In this document: positions 7,959-16,028 of the stretch, one piece after another
Layout of the letters: each line of letters begins with the position of its first letter
Numbering within the stretch: position 1 is the stretch's first letter
NCBI RefSeq assembly: GCF_007993865.1
Contig: NZ_VIUH01000017.1
Location: 1 to 64,000, forward strand
Reading direction: 5' to 3'
DNA length: 64,000 nucleotides
Source of the DNA: Pseudomonas sp. SJZ079
GTDB taxonomy: Bacteria; Pseudomonadota; Gammaproteobacteria; Pseudomonadales; Pseudomonadaceae
Notes under the pieces: generated by a model
What the model saw: only the letters and a program-made list of their open reading frames with translations
Told to the model about the DNA's origin: nothing
The model's database searches: none
Translations under genes and position numbers: made by a program

Positions 7959-10136
7959 ATGTCCGATCGCGTGAACTGCCAGCGCCTGCAAGTGGCCGCC
8001 AAGCTGCAACGTTTCGTCGACGAGGAGGTGCTGCCGGGCAGCGGCATCGAGCGCGAGGCCTTCTGGAGTGGATTCGACGCCCTGGTGCATGACCTGGCGC
8101 CGCACAATCGCGCCCTGCTGGCCGAGCGTGAGCGTCTGCAGGTCGAACTGGATGCCTGGCACCGCGCCCATCCGGGCCCGGTGACCGACATGCCGGCCTA
8201 CCGCGCCTTCCTCGAGTCCATCGGTTACCTGTTGCCGCAGCCGGACAGCGTGCAGGCCAGCACCGCCAGCGTCGACAGCGAAATTACCAGCCAGGCCGGC
8301 CCGCAACTGGTGGTGCCGGTGATGAACGCGCGTTACGCGCTGAACGCCGCCAACGCCCGCTGGGGCTCGTTGTACGACGCCCTGTACGGCACCGACGCCA
8401 TCTCCGAGGACGGTGGCGCCGAAAAGGGCCCGGGCTACAACCAGACCCGTGGCGCCAGGGTCATCGCCTTCGCTCGCGCCTTCCTCGACCAGGCTGCGCC
8501 GCTGGCCACTGGCTCCCACGCCGACGCGGTCAGCTACCGGGTGGTCGACGGCCAGCTCCAGGTGACCCTGGAAGACGGCAGTCAGAGCGGCCTGGCTCAG
8601 ACCGAGAAGTTCGTCGGCTATCAGGGCGAGGCCACTGCGCCCAAGGCCGTGCTGCTGAAGAACCACGGCCTGCACCTGGAAATCCAGATCGACCCGCACA
8701 GCCAGGTCGGCGCCACCGACGCCGCCGGGGTCAAGGACCTGCTGATCGAAGCCGCGCTGTCGACCATTCTCGATTGCGAGGACTCGGTGGCCGCGGTCGA
8801 CGCCGACGACAAACTGCTGATCTATCGCAACTGGCTCGGCCTGATGAAGGGCGACCTGACTGAAGAACTGGAGAAGGGCGGCCAGCGCCTCGTCCGCCGC
8901 CTCAATCCGGACCGCCAGTACGTGGCTGCCGCCGGTGGCGAGCTGAAGCTGCACGGCCGCTCGCTGCTGTTCGTGCGCAACGTCGGCCACCTGATGAGCA
9001 ACCCGGCGATCCTCGACGGCGAAGGTAATGAGATCCCCGAGGGCATCCTCGACGGCGTGATGACCAGCCTGATCGCCCTGCACGACCTCAAGCGGCGCGG
9101 CAACTCGCGCAGCGGCAGTGTCTACATCGTCAAACCGAAGATGCATGGCCCGGCCGAAGTGGCCTTCGCCGACCAGCTGTTCGGCCGTATCGAAGACCTG
9201 CTGCAACTGCCACGGCATACCCTGAAGATCGGCATCATGGACGAGGAGCGGCGCACCAGCGTCAACCTCAAGGCCTGCATCGCCGCCGCCAGTGCGCGGG
9301 TGGCCTTCATCAACACCGGCTTCCTCGACCGCACCGGCGACGAGATGCACAGCGCCATGCAAGCCGGCGCCATGCTGCGCAAGGGCGACATGAAGAGCAG
9401 TGCCTGGATCCAGGCCTACGAGCGCAACAACGTGCTGGTCGGCCTCAACTGCGGCCTGCGTGGTCGCGTGCAGATCGGCAAGGGCATGTGGGCCATGCCG
9501 GACCTGATGGCGGCCATGCTCGAGCAGAAGATCGCGCACCCGCTGGCCGGCGCCAACACCGCCTGGGTGCCGTCGCCGACCGCCGCCGTGCTGCATGCGC
9601 TGCACTACCACCAGGTCGACGTGGCGGCGCTGCAGCGCGAGCTGGAACGCAGCGACCTCGACGCCCAGCGCGACAGCCTGTTGCACGACCTGTTGAGCGT
9701 GCCGGTGGCCGCCGAGCGCAACTGGAGCGCTGCGGACATCCAGCAGGAACTGGACAACAACTGCCAGGGCATCCTCGGTTACGTGGTGCGCTGGGTCGAG
9801 CAGGGCGTCGGCTGCTCCAAGGTGCCGGACATTCACAACGTCGGCCTGATGGAAGACCGCGCGACCCTGCGTATCTCCAGTCAGCACATCGCCAACTGGC
9901 TGTACCACGGCGTGGTCGCCGAGGCGCAGGTGCGCGAGACCCTCGAGCGCATGGCCAAGGTGGTCGACGCACAGAACGCCGGCGATCTGCAGTACCGGCC
10001 GATGGCGGCGAACTACGCGCAGTCGGCGGCCTTTCAGGCGGCCAGCGATCTGGTGTTCAAGGGCCGCGAGCAGCCCAGCGGTTATACCGAGCCGCTGTTG
10101 CACGCCTGGCGCCTGCGCTTCAAACAGCAGGCCTGA
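7959..10136 (+). CDS. glcB: Malate synthase G
   Basis: Condenses glyoxylate with acetyl-CoA to malate, drawing off the product of GlcDEF. At 725 residues it matches the monomeric G isoform (E. coli GlcB is 723), not the shorter AceB type. Visible family segments include [16 protein letters not shown] (catalytic and metal-binding acids), [15 protein letters not shown], and [33 protein letters not shown] ribosome-site region precedes the ATG. It lies 80 bp after glcG and is followed by a large REP-like palindrome. Pseudomonads use this enzyme for both the glyoxylate shunt and glycolate growth. Confidence 0.97.
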   Translation: MSDRVNCQRLQVAAKLQRFVDEEVLPGSGIEREAFWSGFDALVHDLAPHNRALLAERERLQVELDAWHRAHPGPVTDMPAYRAFLESIGYLLPQPDSVQASTASVDSEITSQAGPQLVVPVMNARYALNAANARWGSLYDALYGTDAISEDGGAEKGPGYNQTRGARVIAFARAFLDQAAPLATGSHADAVSYRVVDGQLQVTLEDGSQSGLAQTEKFVGYQGEATAPKAVLLKNHGLHLEIQIDPHSQVGATDAAGVKDLLIEAALSTILDCEDSVAAVDADDKLLIYRNWLGLMKGDLTEELEKGGQRLVRRLNPDRQYVAAAGGELKLHGRSLLFVRNVGHLMSNPAILDGEGNEIPEGILDGVMTSLIALHDLKRRGNSRSGSVYIVKPKMHGPAEVAFADQLFGRIEDLLQLPRHTLKIGIMDEERRTSVNLKACIAAASARVAFINTGFLDRTGDEMHSAMQAGAMLRKGDMKSSAWIQAYERNNVLVGLNCGLRGRVQIGKGMWAMPDLMAAMLEQKIAHPLAGANTAWVPSPTAAVLHALHYHQVDVAALQRELERSDLDAQRDSLLHDLLSVPVAAERNWSAADIQQELDNNCQGILGYVVRWVEQGVGCSKVPDIHNVGLMEDRATLRISSQHIANWLYHGVVAEAQVRETLERMAKVVDAQNAGDLQYRPMAANYAQSAAFQAASDLVFKGREQPSGYTEPLLHAWRLRFKQQA

Positions 10137-10153
10137 GCGACAGCAACATGATC

Positions 10154-10211
10154 GTGGGAGGGGCTTTAGCCGCGACTGGCGGCTAGCGGTCGCGGCTAAA
10201 GCCCCTCCCAC
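10154..10211. repeat. 22-bp perfect inverted repeat (REP-like) between glcB and glcA
   Basis: Arms 10154-10175 and 10190-10211 are perfectly complementary over 22 bases around a 14-base loop. The outer sequence GTGGGAGGGGCTTTAGCC is a familiar Pseudomonas intergenic palindrome. It differs from the element between glcF and glcG, so two repeat families sit in one operon. Confidence 0.85.
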
Positions 10212-10300
10212 ACAAGCAGCAGCCCAGCCGATACGGGTGTCGGCTGGGGGAGGAGTACAAGCGGTCCCGACAGCCTCTGGCTGGCGGGGCTTTCGAGCAT

Positions 10301-10333
10301 GGACACCGGCCGGACGATCCTCGGCCGGTGTCC
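10301..10333 (+). repeat. Stem-loop in the glcA leader
   Basis: A perfect 12-bp stem (GGACACCGGCCG paired with CGGCCGGTGTCC) with a 9-base loop, about 80 bp before the glcA start. No U-tract follows. It could be a leader structure or remnant repeat; no riboswitch class was recognised. Confidence 0.5.
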
Positions 10334-10391
10334 TGGGGCCGGCAAGGTCCAGATGCGTGGCACCGGGTACCCCCGGAACACTGTGGTTCAC

Positions 10392-10399
10392 AATAACAA
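10392..10399 (+). promoter_or_regulatory. Predicted Hfq/Crc catabolite-activity (CA) motif before glcA
   Basis: AATAACAA fits the AAYAAYAA target bound by Hfq with Crc in pseudomonads. It sits immediately upstream of the glcA ribosome site (AGGAACC at 10402), where bound Hfq-Crc would block translation when preferred carbon sources are present. Confidence 0.6.
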
Positions 10400-10413
10400 A
10401 TAGGAACCAACTC

Positions 10414-12114
10414 ATGAGTCAAACACTGCTGTCGATCCTGGCCTTCGTGCCGCTGGTGCTGGCGGGTGTGCTGCTGATCGGCTTTCGCTGGCCGGCCAAG
10501 TACGCCATGCCTGTGGTCTTCGTCCTCACCGCAATCATTGGCCTGACGGCCTGGGACATGACCCTCAATCGGGTTATCGCCTCCAGCTTGCAAGGGCTGA
10601 TTCTCACCGCGGCGATCCTCTGGATCATCTTCGGCGCCATCCTGCTGCTCAATACCCTCAAGCACTCCGGCGGCATCAGCGCGATTCGCCGGGGCTTCTC
10701 CGCCATCAGTCCGGATCGCCGGGTACAGGCACTGATCGTCGCCTGGTTGTTCGGTTGCTTTATCGAAGGTGCTTCCGGTTTCGGTACCCCGGCTGCAGTC
10801 GCCGCGCCGTTGCTGGTGGCCCTGGGCTTCCCGGCATTGGCCGCGGTGGTGCTGGGCATGATGGTGCAATCCACGCCGGTGTCGTTCGGCGCGGTCGGTA
10901 CGCCGATGCTGGTGGGGGTCACAGGTGGCCTGGATCAATCCGGGATGAGCGCACAGCTGCTGGCGCTCAATAGCAACTGGGACATCTTCTTTCAACTGAT
11001 CTACTCGCGGGTGGCCATCACCCATGGCCTGATTGGCATCCTCATGCCGCTGATCATGCTGATGATCATGACCCGCTTCTTCGGCAAGAATCAGTCCTGG
11101 AAAGAAGGCTTGATGGTGGCGCCGTTTGCCATCTTCACCGGTCTCGCCTTCGTCCTGCCGTACATGGCGGCGGGGGTGTTCCTCGGCCCTGAATTCCCTT
11201 CGATGATCGGTGCCATGGTCGGTCTGGCCATAGTGATTCCAGCCGCTAAAGCAGGCTTTCTGCTGCCGAAGGAAACCTGGGATTTCGCCGACGCGAAAGA
11301 CTGGCCAGCCGAATGGATGGGCAAGATCGAGTTGAAAATCGAGGACATCGCCGGCAAGACACCGATTTCCGTACGCATGGCTTGGGCTCCGTACCTGCTG
11401 CTGGCGGTATTTTTGGTGGCATCGCGGATATTCCCCGAGCTGAAAGCCGCGTTGATGGCGGTCAGCTTTGGCTGGACCGACATCCTCGGTGAAACCGGTG
11501 TTTCCGGCACCTTGCAACCGCTGTATCTGCCGGGTGGCATCCTGTGCATGGTGGTGCTGGTGACCTGCTTCCTGCACCGCATGCGCCTGGCCGAACTGGG
11601 TGCGGCAGTCAGCGAGTCGAGCCGTACCTTGCTCGGTGCCGGCTTCGTGCTGATCTTCACCATTCCGATGGTGCGTATCCTGATCAACTCCGGGGTCAAT
11701 GCATCCGACCTGATCTCGATGCCGGTGGCCATGGCCACGTTGGTAGCGGACAGCGTGGGCGGCATTTATCCGTTGTTCTCGCCGGCTGTCGGTGCCCTGG
11801 GGGCCTTTATCGCCGGTTCCAACACCGTGTCGAACCTGATGCTCTCGCAGTTCCAGTTCAACACCGCCGGCTTGCTCGGCGTCTCCGGGGCGATGATGGT
11901 GGCCGCGCAGTCGGTCGGCGCCGCCGCCGGCAACATGATCGCCATCCACAACGTGGTCGCGGCTTCGGCCACCGTGGGCCTGCTCGGGCGTGAAGGCATC
12001 ACCCTGCGCAAGACCATGTTGCCGACCCTCTACTACCTCCTGGCGGCCGGTGGCCTGACCATGATCGCCATGTACGGCATGGCGATTACCGACCCGCTGC
12101 AGGTCGTGCTGTAA
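10414..12114 (+). CDS. glcA: Glycolate/L-lactate permease (LctP family)
   Basis: A 566-residue inner-membrane proton symporter of the lactate permease family, with about a dozen hydrophobic segments spread over the whole length. Signature stretches include [21 protein letters not shown] (residues around 113-133), [13 protein letters not shown] and [15 protein letters not shown]. The frame is open upstream, but the ATG after AGGAACC starts at the correct [12 protein letters not shown]-terminus. E. coli GlcA and LldP both carry glycolate and lactate; the glc neighbourhood favours GlcA here. Translation is probably under Hfq/Crc control through the motif just upstream. Confidence 0.9.
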   Translation: MSQTLLSILAFVPLVLAGVLLIGFRWPAKYAMPVVFVLTAIIGLTAWDMTLNRVIASSLQGLILTAAILWIIFGAILLLNTLKHSGGISAIRRGFSAISPDRRVQALIVAWLFGCFIEGASGFGTPAAVAAPLLVALGFPALAAVVLGMMVQSTPVSFGAVGTPMLVGVTGGLDQSGMSAQLLALNSNWDIFFQLIYSRVAITHGLIGILMPLIMLMIMTRFFGKNQSWKEGLMVAPFAIFTGLAFVLPYMAAGVFLGPEFPSMIGAMVGLAIVIPAAKAGFLLPKETWDFADAKDWPAEWMGKIELKIEDIAGKTPISVRMAWAPYLLLAVFLVASRIFPELKAALMAVSFGWTDILGETGVSGTLQPLYLPGGILCMVVLVTCFLHRMRLAELGAAVSESSRTLLGAGFVLIFTIPMVRILINSGVNASDLISMPVAMATLVADSVGGIYPLFSPAVGALGAFIAGSNTVSNLMLSQFQFNTAGLLGVSGAMMVAAQSVGAAAGNMIAIHNVVAASATVGLLGREGITLRKTMLPTLYYLLAAGGLTMIAMYGMAITDPLQVVL

Positions 12115-12213
12115 GCGACCCGTCGGGCGGCATTCGTCGCCCGGCGGCTTGGCGCCTGCGTGCATTTGCGGTAGCGTGCCTCGCGCACTACCGTGAAAGT
12201 TACAGAGGTCGTT

Positions 12214-12381
12214 ATGAAGAAGTGGCAATGTGTGGTCTGTGGGCTGATCTACGACGAAAGCCAAGGTTGGCCCGATGAAGGCATCGTTGCCGGCACCCCG
12301 TGGCAAGACGTCCCGGAAGATTGGTTGTGCCCGGACTGCGGCGTGAGCAAGATGGATTTCGAGATGATCGAAATCGCCTGA
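12214..12381 (+). CDS. rubA1: Rubredoxin 1
   Basis: A 55-residue one-iron electron carrier. Four ligand cysteines appear in CVVCGLIYDE and CPDCGVSKMDFE. I choose the ATG at 12214 rather than the upstream GTG at 12193 because it gives the standard rubredoxin N-terminus [10 protein letters not shown] and follows an AGAGG ribosome site. It would take electrons from the reductase encoded downstream and pass them to an oxygenase or a defence protein. An intrinsic terminator follows directly, so it may be expressed independently of its twin. Confidence 0.93.
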   Translation: MKKWQCVVCGLIYDESQGWPDEGIVAGTPWQDVPEDWLCPDCGVSKMDFEMIEIA

Positions 12382-12395
12382 TCCCAGAATTGACT

Positions 12396-12424
12396 ACGGC
12401 GGCCCAGCGGGCCGCCGTTTTTAT
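12396..12424 (+). terminator. Intrinsic terminator after rubA1
   Basis: A perfect 10-bp GC-rich stem (12396-12405 with 12409-12418), 3-base loop, then TTTTTATT. It is placed 14 bp after the stop codon and before the second rubredoxin gene. Confidence 0.85.
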
Positions 12425-12531
12425 TGGGCGGGCTAAAACGCGTAGATCTGCTGGGGGGTGTCTGTTTCGGTTTGCCGCCGGGCAGCTGAGTGGACTGGGG
12501 TTGGCAACAGTTGCCGTATCGCGGAGGCAGT

Positions 12532-12699
12532 ATGGGCAAGTGGCAATGCGTGGTCTGCGGCTTTATCTACGACGAAGCGGCTGGTCTGCCGGAAGAGGGG
12601 ATTGCCCCCGGAACCCGCTGGGAAGACATTCCCGCCGACTGGATCTGCCCGGATTGCGGCGCGGGCAAGATGGATTTCGAGATGATCGAACTCGCCTGA
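12532..12699 (+). CDS. rubA2: Rubredoxin 2
   Basis: A second 55-residue rubredoxin with the same four-cysteine frame ([10 protein letters not shown] and [12 protein letters not shown]). It is identical to the first at most positions, so the pair arose by tandem duplication. The start is the ATG following GCGGAGG. The AlkG1/AlkG2 distinction (only some rubredoxins support alkane hydroxylase) cannot be resolved here. The reductase gene follows after 260 bp that contain no recognisable gene. Confidence 0.93.
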   Translation: MGKWQCVVCGFIYDEAAGLPEEGIAPGTRWEDIPADWICPDCGAGKMDFEMIELA

Positions 12700-12959
12700 G
12701 TCAGCAACGCCGCGTATTGGCCGGCAGCGTCCCGAGTGAGCCATGATTTCGCGGCGGCCTAGTGGCCTGTACGGTTAGTTGGCTAACTCAAGTTTGGATG
12801 GTTGAGGTTCCTAGACCAGGCGCTGCGACGAATCATAGCGGGCTATGGCGACGAGCGGCAACGCAGTATCGGGGCCTCAAGCGCCGAAATTGACTAATTG
12901 AACTAGCCACACAGGCCACTGGGGGCCGTCGCGGCGTTTTCACGAGTGAGGAATGGACA

Positions 12960-14108
12960 ATGAGTGCACCTGTGGTGATCGTCGGCACCGGCCTGGCCGG
13001 CTATAACCTGGCGCGGGAGTTTCGCAAGCTGGACAGTCAGACGCCGTTGCTGCTGATCACCGCCGATGACGGTCGCTCTTATTCCAAACCTATGCTGTCC
13101 ACCGGCTTCGGCAAGCACAAGGACGCCGATGGCCTGAGCATGGCCGAGCCGGGCGCCATGGCCGAGCAGCTGAACGCCGAGGTGCGCACCCATACGCGGA
13201 TTACCGGTATCGATGCCGGGCACCAGCGCCTGTGGATCGGTGAGGAAGCCGTGCCGTACCGTGACCTGGTGCTGGCCTGGGGCGCCGAGGTGATCCGCGT
13301 TCCGGTCGAGGGCGACGCGCAGGATGCGCTGTTCCCGATCAATGATCTGGAAGACTACGCGCGCTTTCGCCTCGCGGCGGCCGGCAAACGCCGCGTGTTG
13401 CTGCTCGGTGCCGGCTTGATCGGCTGTGAGTTCGCCAATGACCTGAGTCTCGGCGGCTATCAGGTCGAGTTGGTCGCGCCCTGTGAACAGGTGATGCCCG
13501 GGCTGCTGCATCCGGCCGCGGCCGCGGCGGTGCAGGCGGGGCTGGAAAGCCTCGGCGCGCGCTTTCACCTCGGTCCGGTATTGATCAGCCTCAATCATGC
13601 GGCAGAGGGCTTACTCGCGCGCCTGTCCGACGGTACGCAGATCGCCTGTGACCTGGTGGTATCGGCGGTCGGCCTGCGTCCACGCATCGACCTGGCCGCT
13701 GCGGCCGGCCTGGGAGTCAATCGCGGGGTGATGGTCGATCGCCAGCTGCGCACCTCCCACGCCAATATCTATGCCTTGGGCGACTGCGCCGAGGTCGATG
13801 GCCTCAACCTGCTCTACGTGATGCCGCTGATGACCTGTGCCCGTGCCCTGGCGCAGACCCTGGCCGGTCAACCAACCGCAGTCCGCTATGGCGCCATGCC
13901 GGTCACGGTGAAAACCCCGGTGTGCCCGCTGGTGGTCTCGCCGCCACCGCGTGGCCTGCAGGGCGAATGGACGGTGGAGGGTAGCGGCAGCGACATCAAG
14001 GCCTTGTGTCGCGACGCGTCTGGCGCCTTGCTTGGTTATGCCCTGACCGGCGCGGCCGTGCAGGAAAAATTGGCGCTGAATAAGCTGCTGCCGGCGCTTC
14101 TGGCGTGA
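12960..14108 (+). CDS. rubB: Rubredoxin-NAD(+) reductase
   Basis: A 382-residue cytosolic FAD enzyme that moves electrons from NADH to rubredoxin. An N-terminal FAD Rossmann motif ([16 protein letters not shown], residues 5-20), a central NAD-binding motif ([17 protein letters not shown] near 145) and the FAD-contact segment [13 protein letters not shown] near 272 are all present, as in AlkT/RubB. Its position after two rubredoxin genes completes an electron-transfer module. No alkane hydroxylase lies nearby, so the final acceptor is unknown; oxidative-stress defence is one possibility. Confidence 0.93.
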   Translation: MSAPVVIVGTGLAGYNLAREFRKLDSQTPLLLITADDGRSYSKPMLSTGFGKHKDADGLSMAEPGAMAEQLNAEVRTHTRITGIDAGHQRLWIGEEAVPYRDLVLAWGAEVIRVPVEGDAQDALFPINDLEDYARFRLAAAGKRRVLLLGAGLIGCEFANDLSLGGYQVELVAPCEQVMPGLLHPAAAAAVQAGLESLGARFHLGPVLISLNHAAEGLLARLSDGTQIACDLVVSAVGLRPRIDLAAAAGLGVNRGVMVDRQLRTSHANIYALGDCAEVDGLNLLYVMPLMTCARALAQTLAGQPTAVRYGAMPVTVKTPVCPLVVSPPPRGLQGEWTVEGSGSDIKALCRDASGALLGYALTGAAVQEKLALNKLLPALLA

Positions 14109-14240
14109 ATGTCAGGGGTTCTGTCGGGTATGTCGTAAAAACCCCGGATTAAACTGTCGGACAAGACTGGCGCAGGTCCAAATGGCGTGCCATTCTCCCT
14201 CAGTCTGCCGCAGCACAGAGCTGTTGCGGCGCTTTGAGCG

Positions 14241-14256
14241 CTGTTCTGACGAACAG
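14241..14256. promoter_or_regulatory. CTG-N10-CAG palindrome upstream of the HU gene
   Basis: CTGTTC-TGAC-GAACAG is a perfect 6-bp inverted repeat 40 bp before the HU start. It satisfies the CTG-N10-CAG frame of a gammaproteobacterial LexA box but lacks the AT-rich interior, so it is only a candidate operator. Confidence 0.3.
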
Positions 14257-14265
14257 CACGGACAC

Positions 14266-14277
14266 AACAACAACAAA
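14266..14277 (+). promoter_or_regulatory. Predicted Hfq/Crc CA motif before the HU gene
   Basis: AACAACAACAAA contains two overlapping perfect AAYAAYAA matches. It lies just upstream of the ribosome site (AGAGG at 14285) of the HU gene and is the strongest such motif I noticed in the window. Confidence 0.6.
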
Positions 14278-14295
14278 CCGTCAAAGAGGCATTTT

Positions 14296-14568
14296 ATGCG
14301 TAAACCGGAACTCGCCGCCGCCATTGCCGATAAGGCAGATCTGACCAAGGATCAGGCCAATCGTGTACTCAACGCCGTGCTCGAAGAAATCACCGGCGCG
14401 CTGAACCGCAAGGACAGTGTGACCCTGGTTGGGTTTGGCACCTTCCTGCAGCGTCATCGTGGTGCGCGCACTGGCAAAAACCCACAAACCGGCCAGCCGG
14501 TGCAGATCAAGGCCAGCAATACCGTTGCCTTCAAACCGGGCAAGTCCCTGAAAGACGCGGTCAACTGA
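14296..14568 (+). CDS. HU-family DNA-binding protein (HupN-like)
   Basis: A 90-residue nucleoid protein of the HU/IHF fold. The N-terminal helices (MRKPELAAAIADKADLTKDQ) are followed by the signature GFGTFLQRHRGARTGKNPQTG and the DNA-arm region ending AFKPGKSLKDAVN. It binds DNA as a dimer and bends it. The ATG at 14296 is chosen over upstream in-frame starts because AGAGG precedes it and it gives the normal length. Pseudomonads carry several HU genes; the copy beside rubredoxin reductase corresponds, from memory, to HupN of P. putida. A CA motif suggests catabolite-linked translational control. Confidence 0.92.
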   Translation: MRKPELAAAIADKADLTKDQANRVLNAVLEEITGALNRKDSVTLVGFGTFLQRHRGARTGKNPQTGQPVQIKASNTVAFKPGKSLKDAVN

Positions 14569-14709
14569 GCTTCCCCAGCCCGGAGCTAAGCGGCTCCGGG
14601 TGCCTTTCTCCTGCCCTCCACCCCGTCTACACCAGGCTTTAGGTCGGCTGTAGTCCTCGCCAAACCGCTACACTGCGCGCCGTTTCTTTTCCCCGTCGAG
14701 GCCGTGCGC

Positions 14710-15102
14710 ATGAAATTCCGTTTTCTCCTGTGGATGCTGGGTCGCCTGATGAGCAAGGCCAGCCGCGACAATCCGGCTTTCCAGCAGCAACTGGTCGACC
14801 GCGACATGGTGTTCCAGTTGCACACCCTGGATGGCAAGATCGCTCGTCACTTCATCGTCAAAGACCAGCGCATCAGCAGCAAGCGCGGCCCCGCGCTCAA
14901 ACCGGCTTTCGCCCTGGGTTTCAAGGACGGTGCCTATGGCTTCGCCACCATGAGCGCGAAGAACAAGCAACTGGCCTTTATGCAGGGCATTCAGAACAAG
15001 GACATCCAGATCCAGGGCAACCCGGCGCTGGTGCTGTGGTTCCAGGGGCTGACCAAATACCTGGTGGCGAAGAAAAAACCGACCGAGAAAAAAGCCGCCT
15101 GA
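14710..15102 (+). CDS. Small SCP2-like protein of unknown function
   Basis: A 130-residue basic protein whose middle resembles a sterol-carrier-protein-2 fold (FQLHTLDGKIARHFIVKDQR, then NKDIQIQGNPALVLWFQGL). No catalytic motif is visible. The C-terminus is lysine-rich (AKKKPTEKKAA) and likely disordered. I prefer the ATG at 14710 to the GTG at 14704. It follows the HU gene and precedes a secreted unknown, the order I remember in P. aeruginosa, where the counterpart has been labelled a helicase without visible helicase motifs. Lipid binding is only inferred. Confidence 0.75.
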   Translation: MKFRFLLWMLGRLMSKASRDNPAFQQQLVDRDMVFQLHTLDGKIARHFIVKDQRISSKRGPALKPAFALGFKDGAYGFATMSAKNKQLAFMQGIQNKDIQIQGNPALVLWFQGLTKYLVAKKKPTEKKAA

Positions 15103-15181
15103 CGCTCAACCTCGCGCGCCACTGCTGGTCGGCGCGTGCTCCATTGGTTAGGCTGGCCGGAGTCACTGCGGAAGCCTGCCA

Positions 15182-15916
15182 ATGCGTTTTATCATCCTTT
15201 GTCTGTTGTCCGTCGCCAGCCTGGCGCACGCGGCGCCACCGAAAGCCGAAGCCTTCGCCCCGTTGTTCGAACTGGCCGGGATTCGCCTGCTCTGCGAGCA
15301 GAGTGCGCCGCTGCTGCAGCGTGGGCTGAGCGAGGCGCGGCAGGTCGAGCTGGGTCGGCTGTTTGCCGCCGATGCCCTGTGCCGGGACTTGGCCAAGCGC
15401 CTGGTCGGCAGGTTCGACCAGGCTCAGCTGCAGCAGGCGCAACGCTTGCTCGACAGTCCCCTGGCGCGGCGCTTCACCGCCGCCGAGCGCGCCGTCGGCG
15501 AAGACGGCGCCGAGGCGCTGACCAGCTACCGTGCACAGCTGGCAGCGCGACCGCCGCTGCAAGCACGCCTGGCGTTGGTACAACGCCTCGATGTCGCGGC
15601 GCACACTACCGCCCTGGCCGCGCTGCTGCGTTATGAGGTGGGCAAGACTCAGGCGCTGCTGGCGCTCAAGGCGCGTGGTGAAACCCTCGATGAGCGCGCC
15701 CTGAGCAAGCAAACTGCGGCCCAGGCGCAAGCGCTGCGTGCCTCCAGTGCCCAAGGGGTGGAGTCGTTCATGTTGTACGCCTATCGGCAGATGCCCAGCG
15801 AACAACTCGACGAGTATGCGGCTATGTATGAGCAGGCGGCGCTCCGGCTATTGCTGGAAAGCAGCGAGCAGGCACTGCCGGCGCTGTTCGCCGAGCGCCG
15901 GGCGCAACTGAAATGA
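15182..15916 (+). CDS. Secreted protein of unknown function
   Basis: A 244-residue protein with a clear signal peptide (MRFIILCLLSVASLAHA, cleavage predicted after residue 17), hence periplasmic. The mature part is rich in alanine, leucine and glutamine and predicted mostly helical. Two cysteines (in LLCEQSAP and ALCRDLAK) could form a disulfide. It loosely resembles DUF2059-type proteins, but I cannot assign a family firmly. A short intergenic gap separates it from the convergent HDOD gene. Confidence 0.7.
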   Translation: MRFIILCLLSVASLAHAAPPKAEAFAPLFELAGIRLLCEQSAPLLQRGLSEARQVELGRLFAADALCRDLAKRLVGRFDQAQLQQAQRLLDSPLARRFTAAERAVGEDGAEALTSYRAQLAARPPLQARLALVQRLDVAAHTTALAALLRYEVGKTQALLALKARGETLDERALSKQTAAQAQALRASSAQGVESFMLYAYRQMPSEQLDEYAAMYEQAALRLLLESSEQALPALFAERRAQLK

Positions 15917-16028
15917 TTCGGCGTAGCCACTGAACGATCACCCAGCGCATAAGAAAGGAGCCTGAGTCGGCCCCTTAATTCTGTGCGTATGCGATCCGCC
16001 TGCGCCGTGCAAGACGGCCCTGCTCCGC

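Noticed and set aside
7884-10415. 843-codon open frame antisense to glcB
   Set aside because: Same cause. Its composition mirrors the opposite-strand frame, and malate synthase G is unambiguous on the plus strand.
10183-12306. 707-codon open frame antisense to glcA
   Set aside because: Histidine- and glutamine-rich antisense of a membrane protein; no recognisable domain or start signal.
14241-14256. LexA (SOS) box upstream of the HU gene
   Set aside because: It fits CTG-N10-CAG but lacks the AT-rich interior of real LexA boxes. Kept only as a low-confidence palindrome, not as an SOS call.
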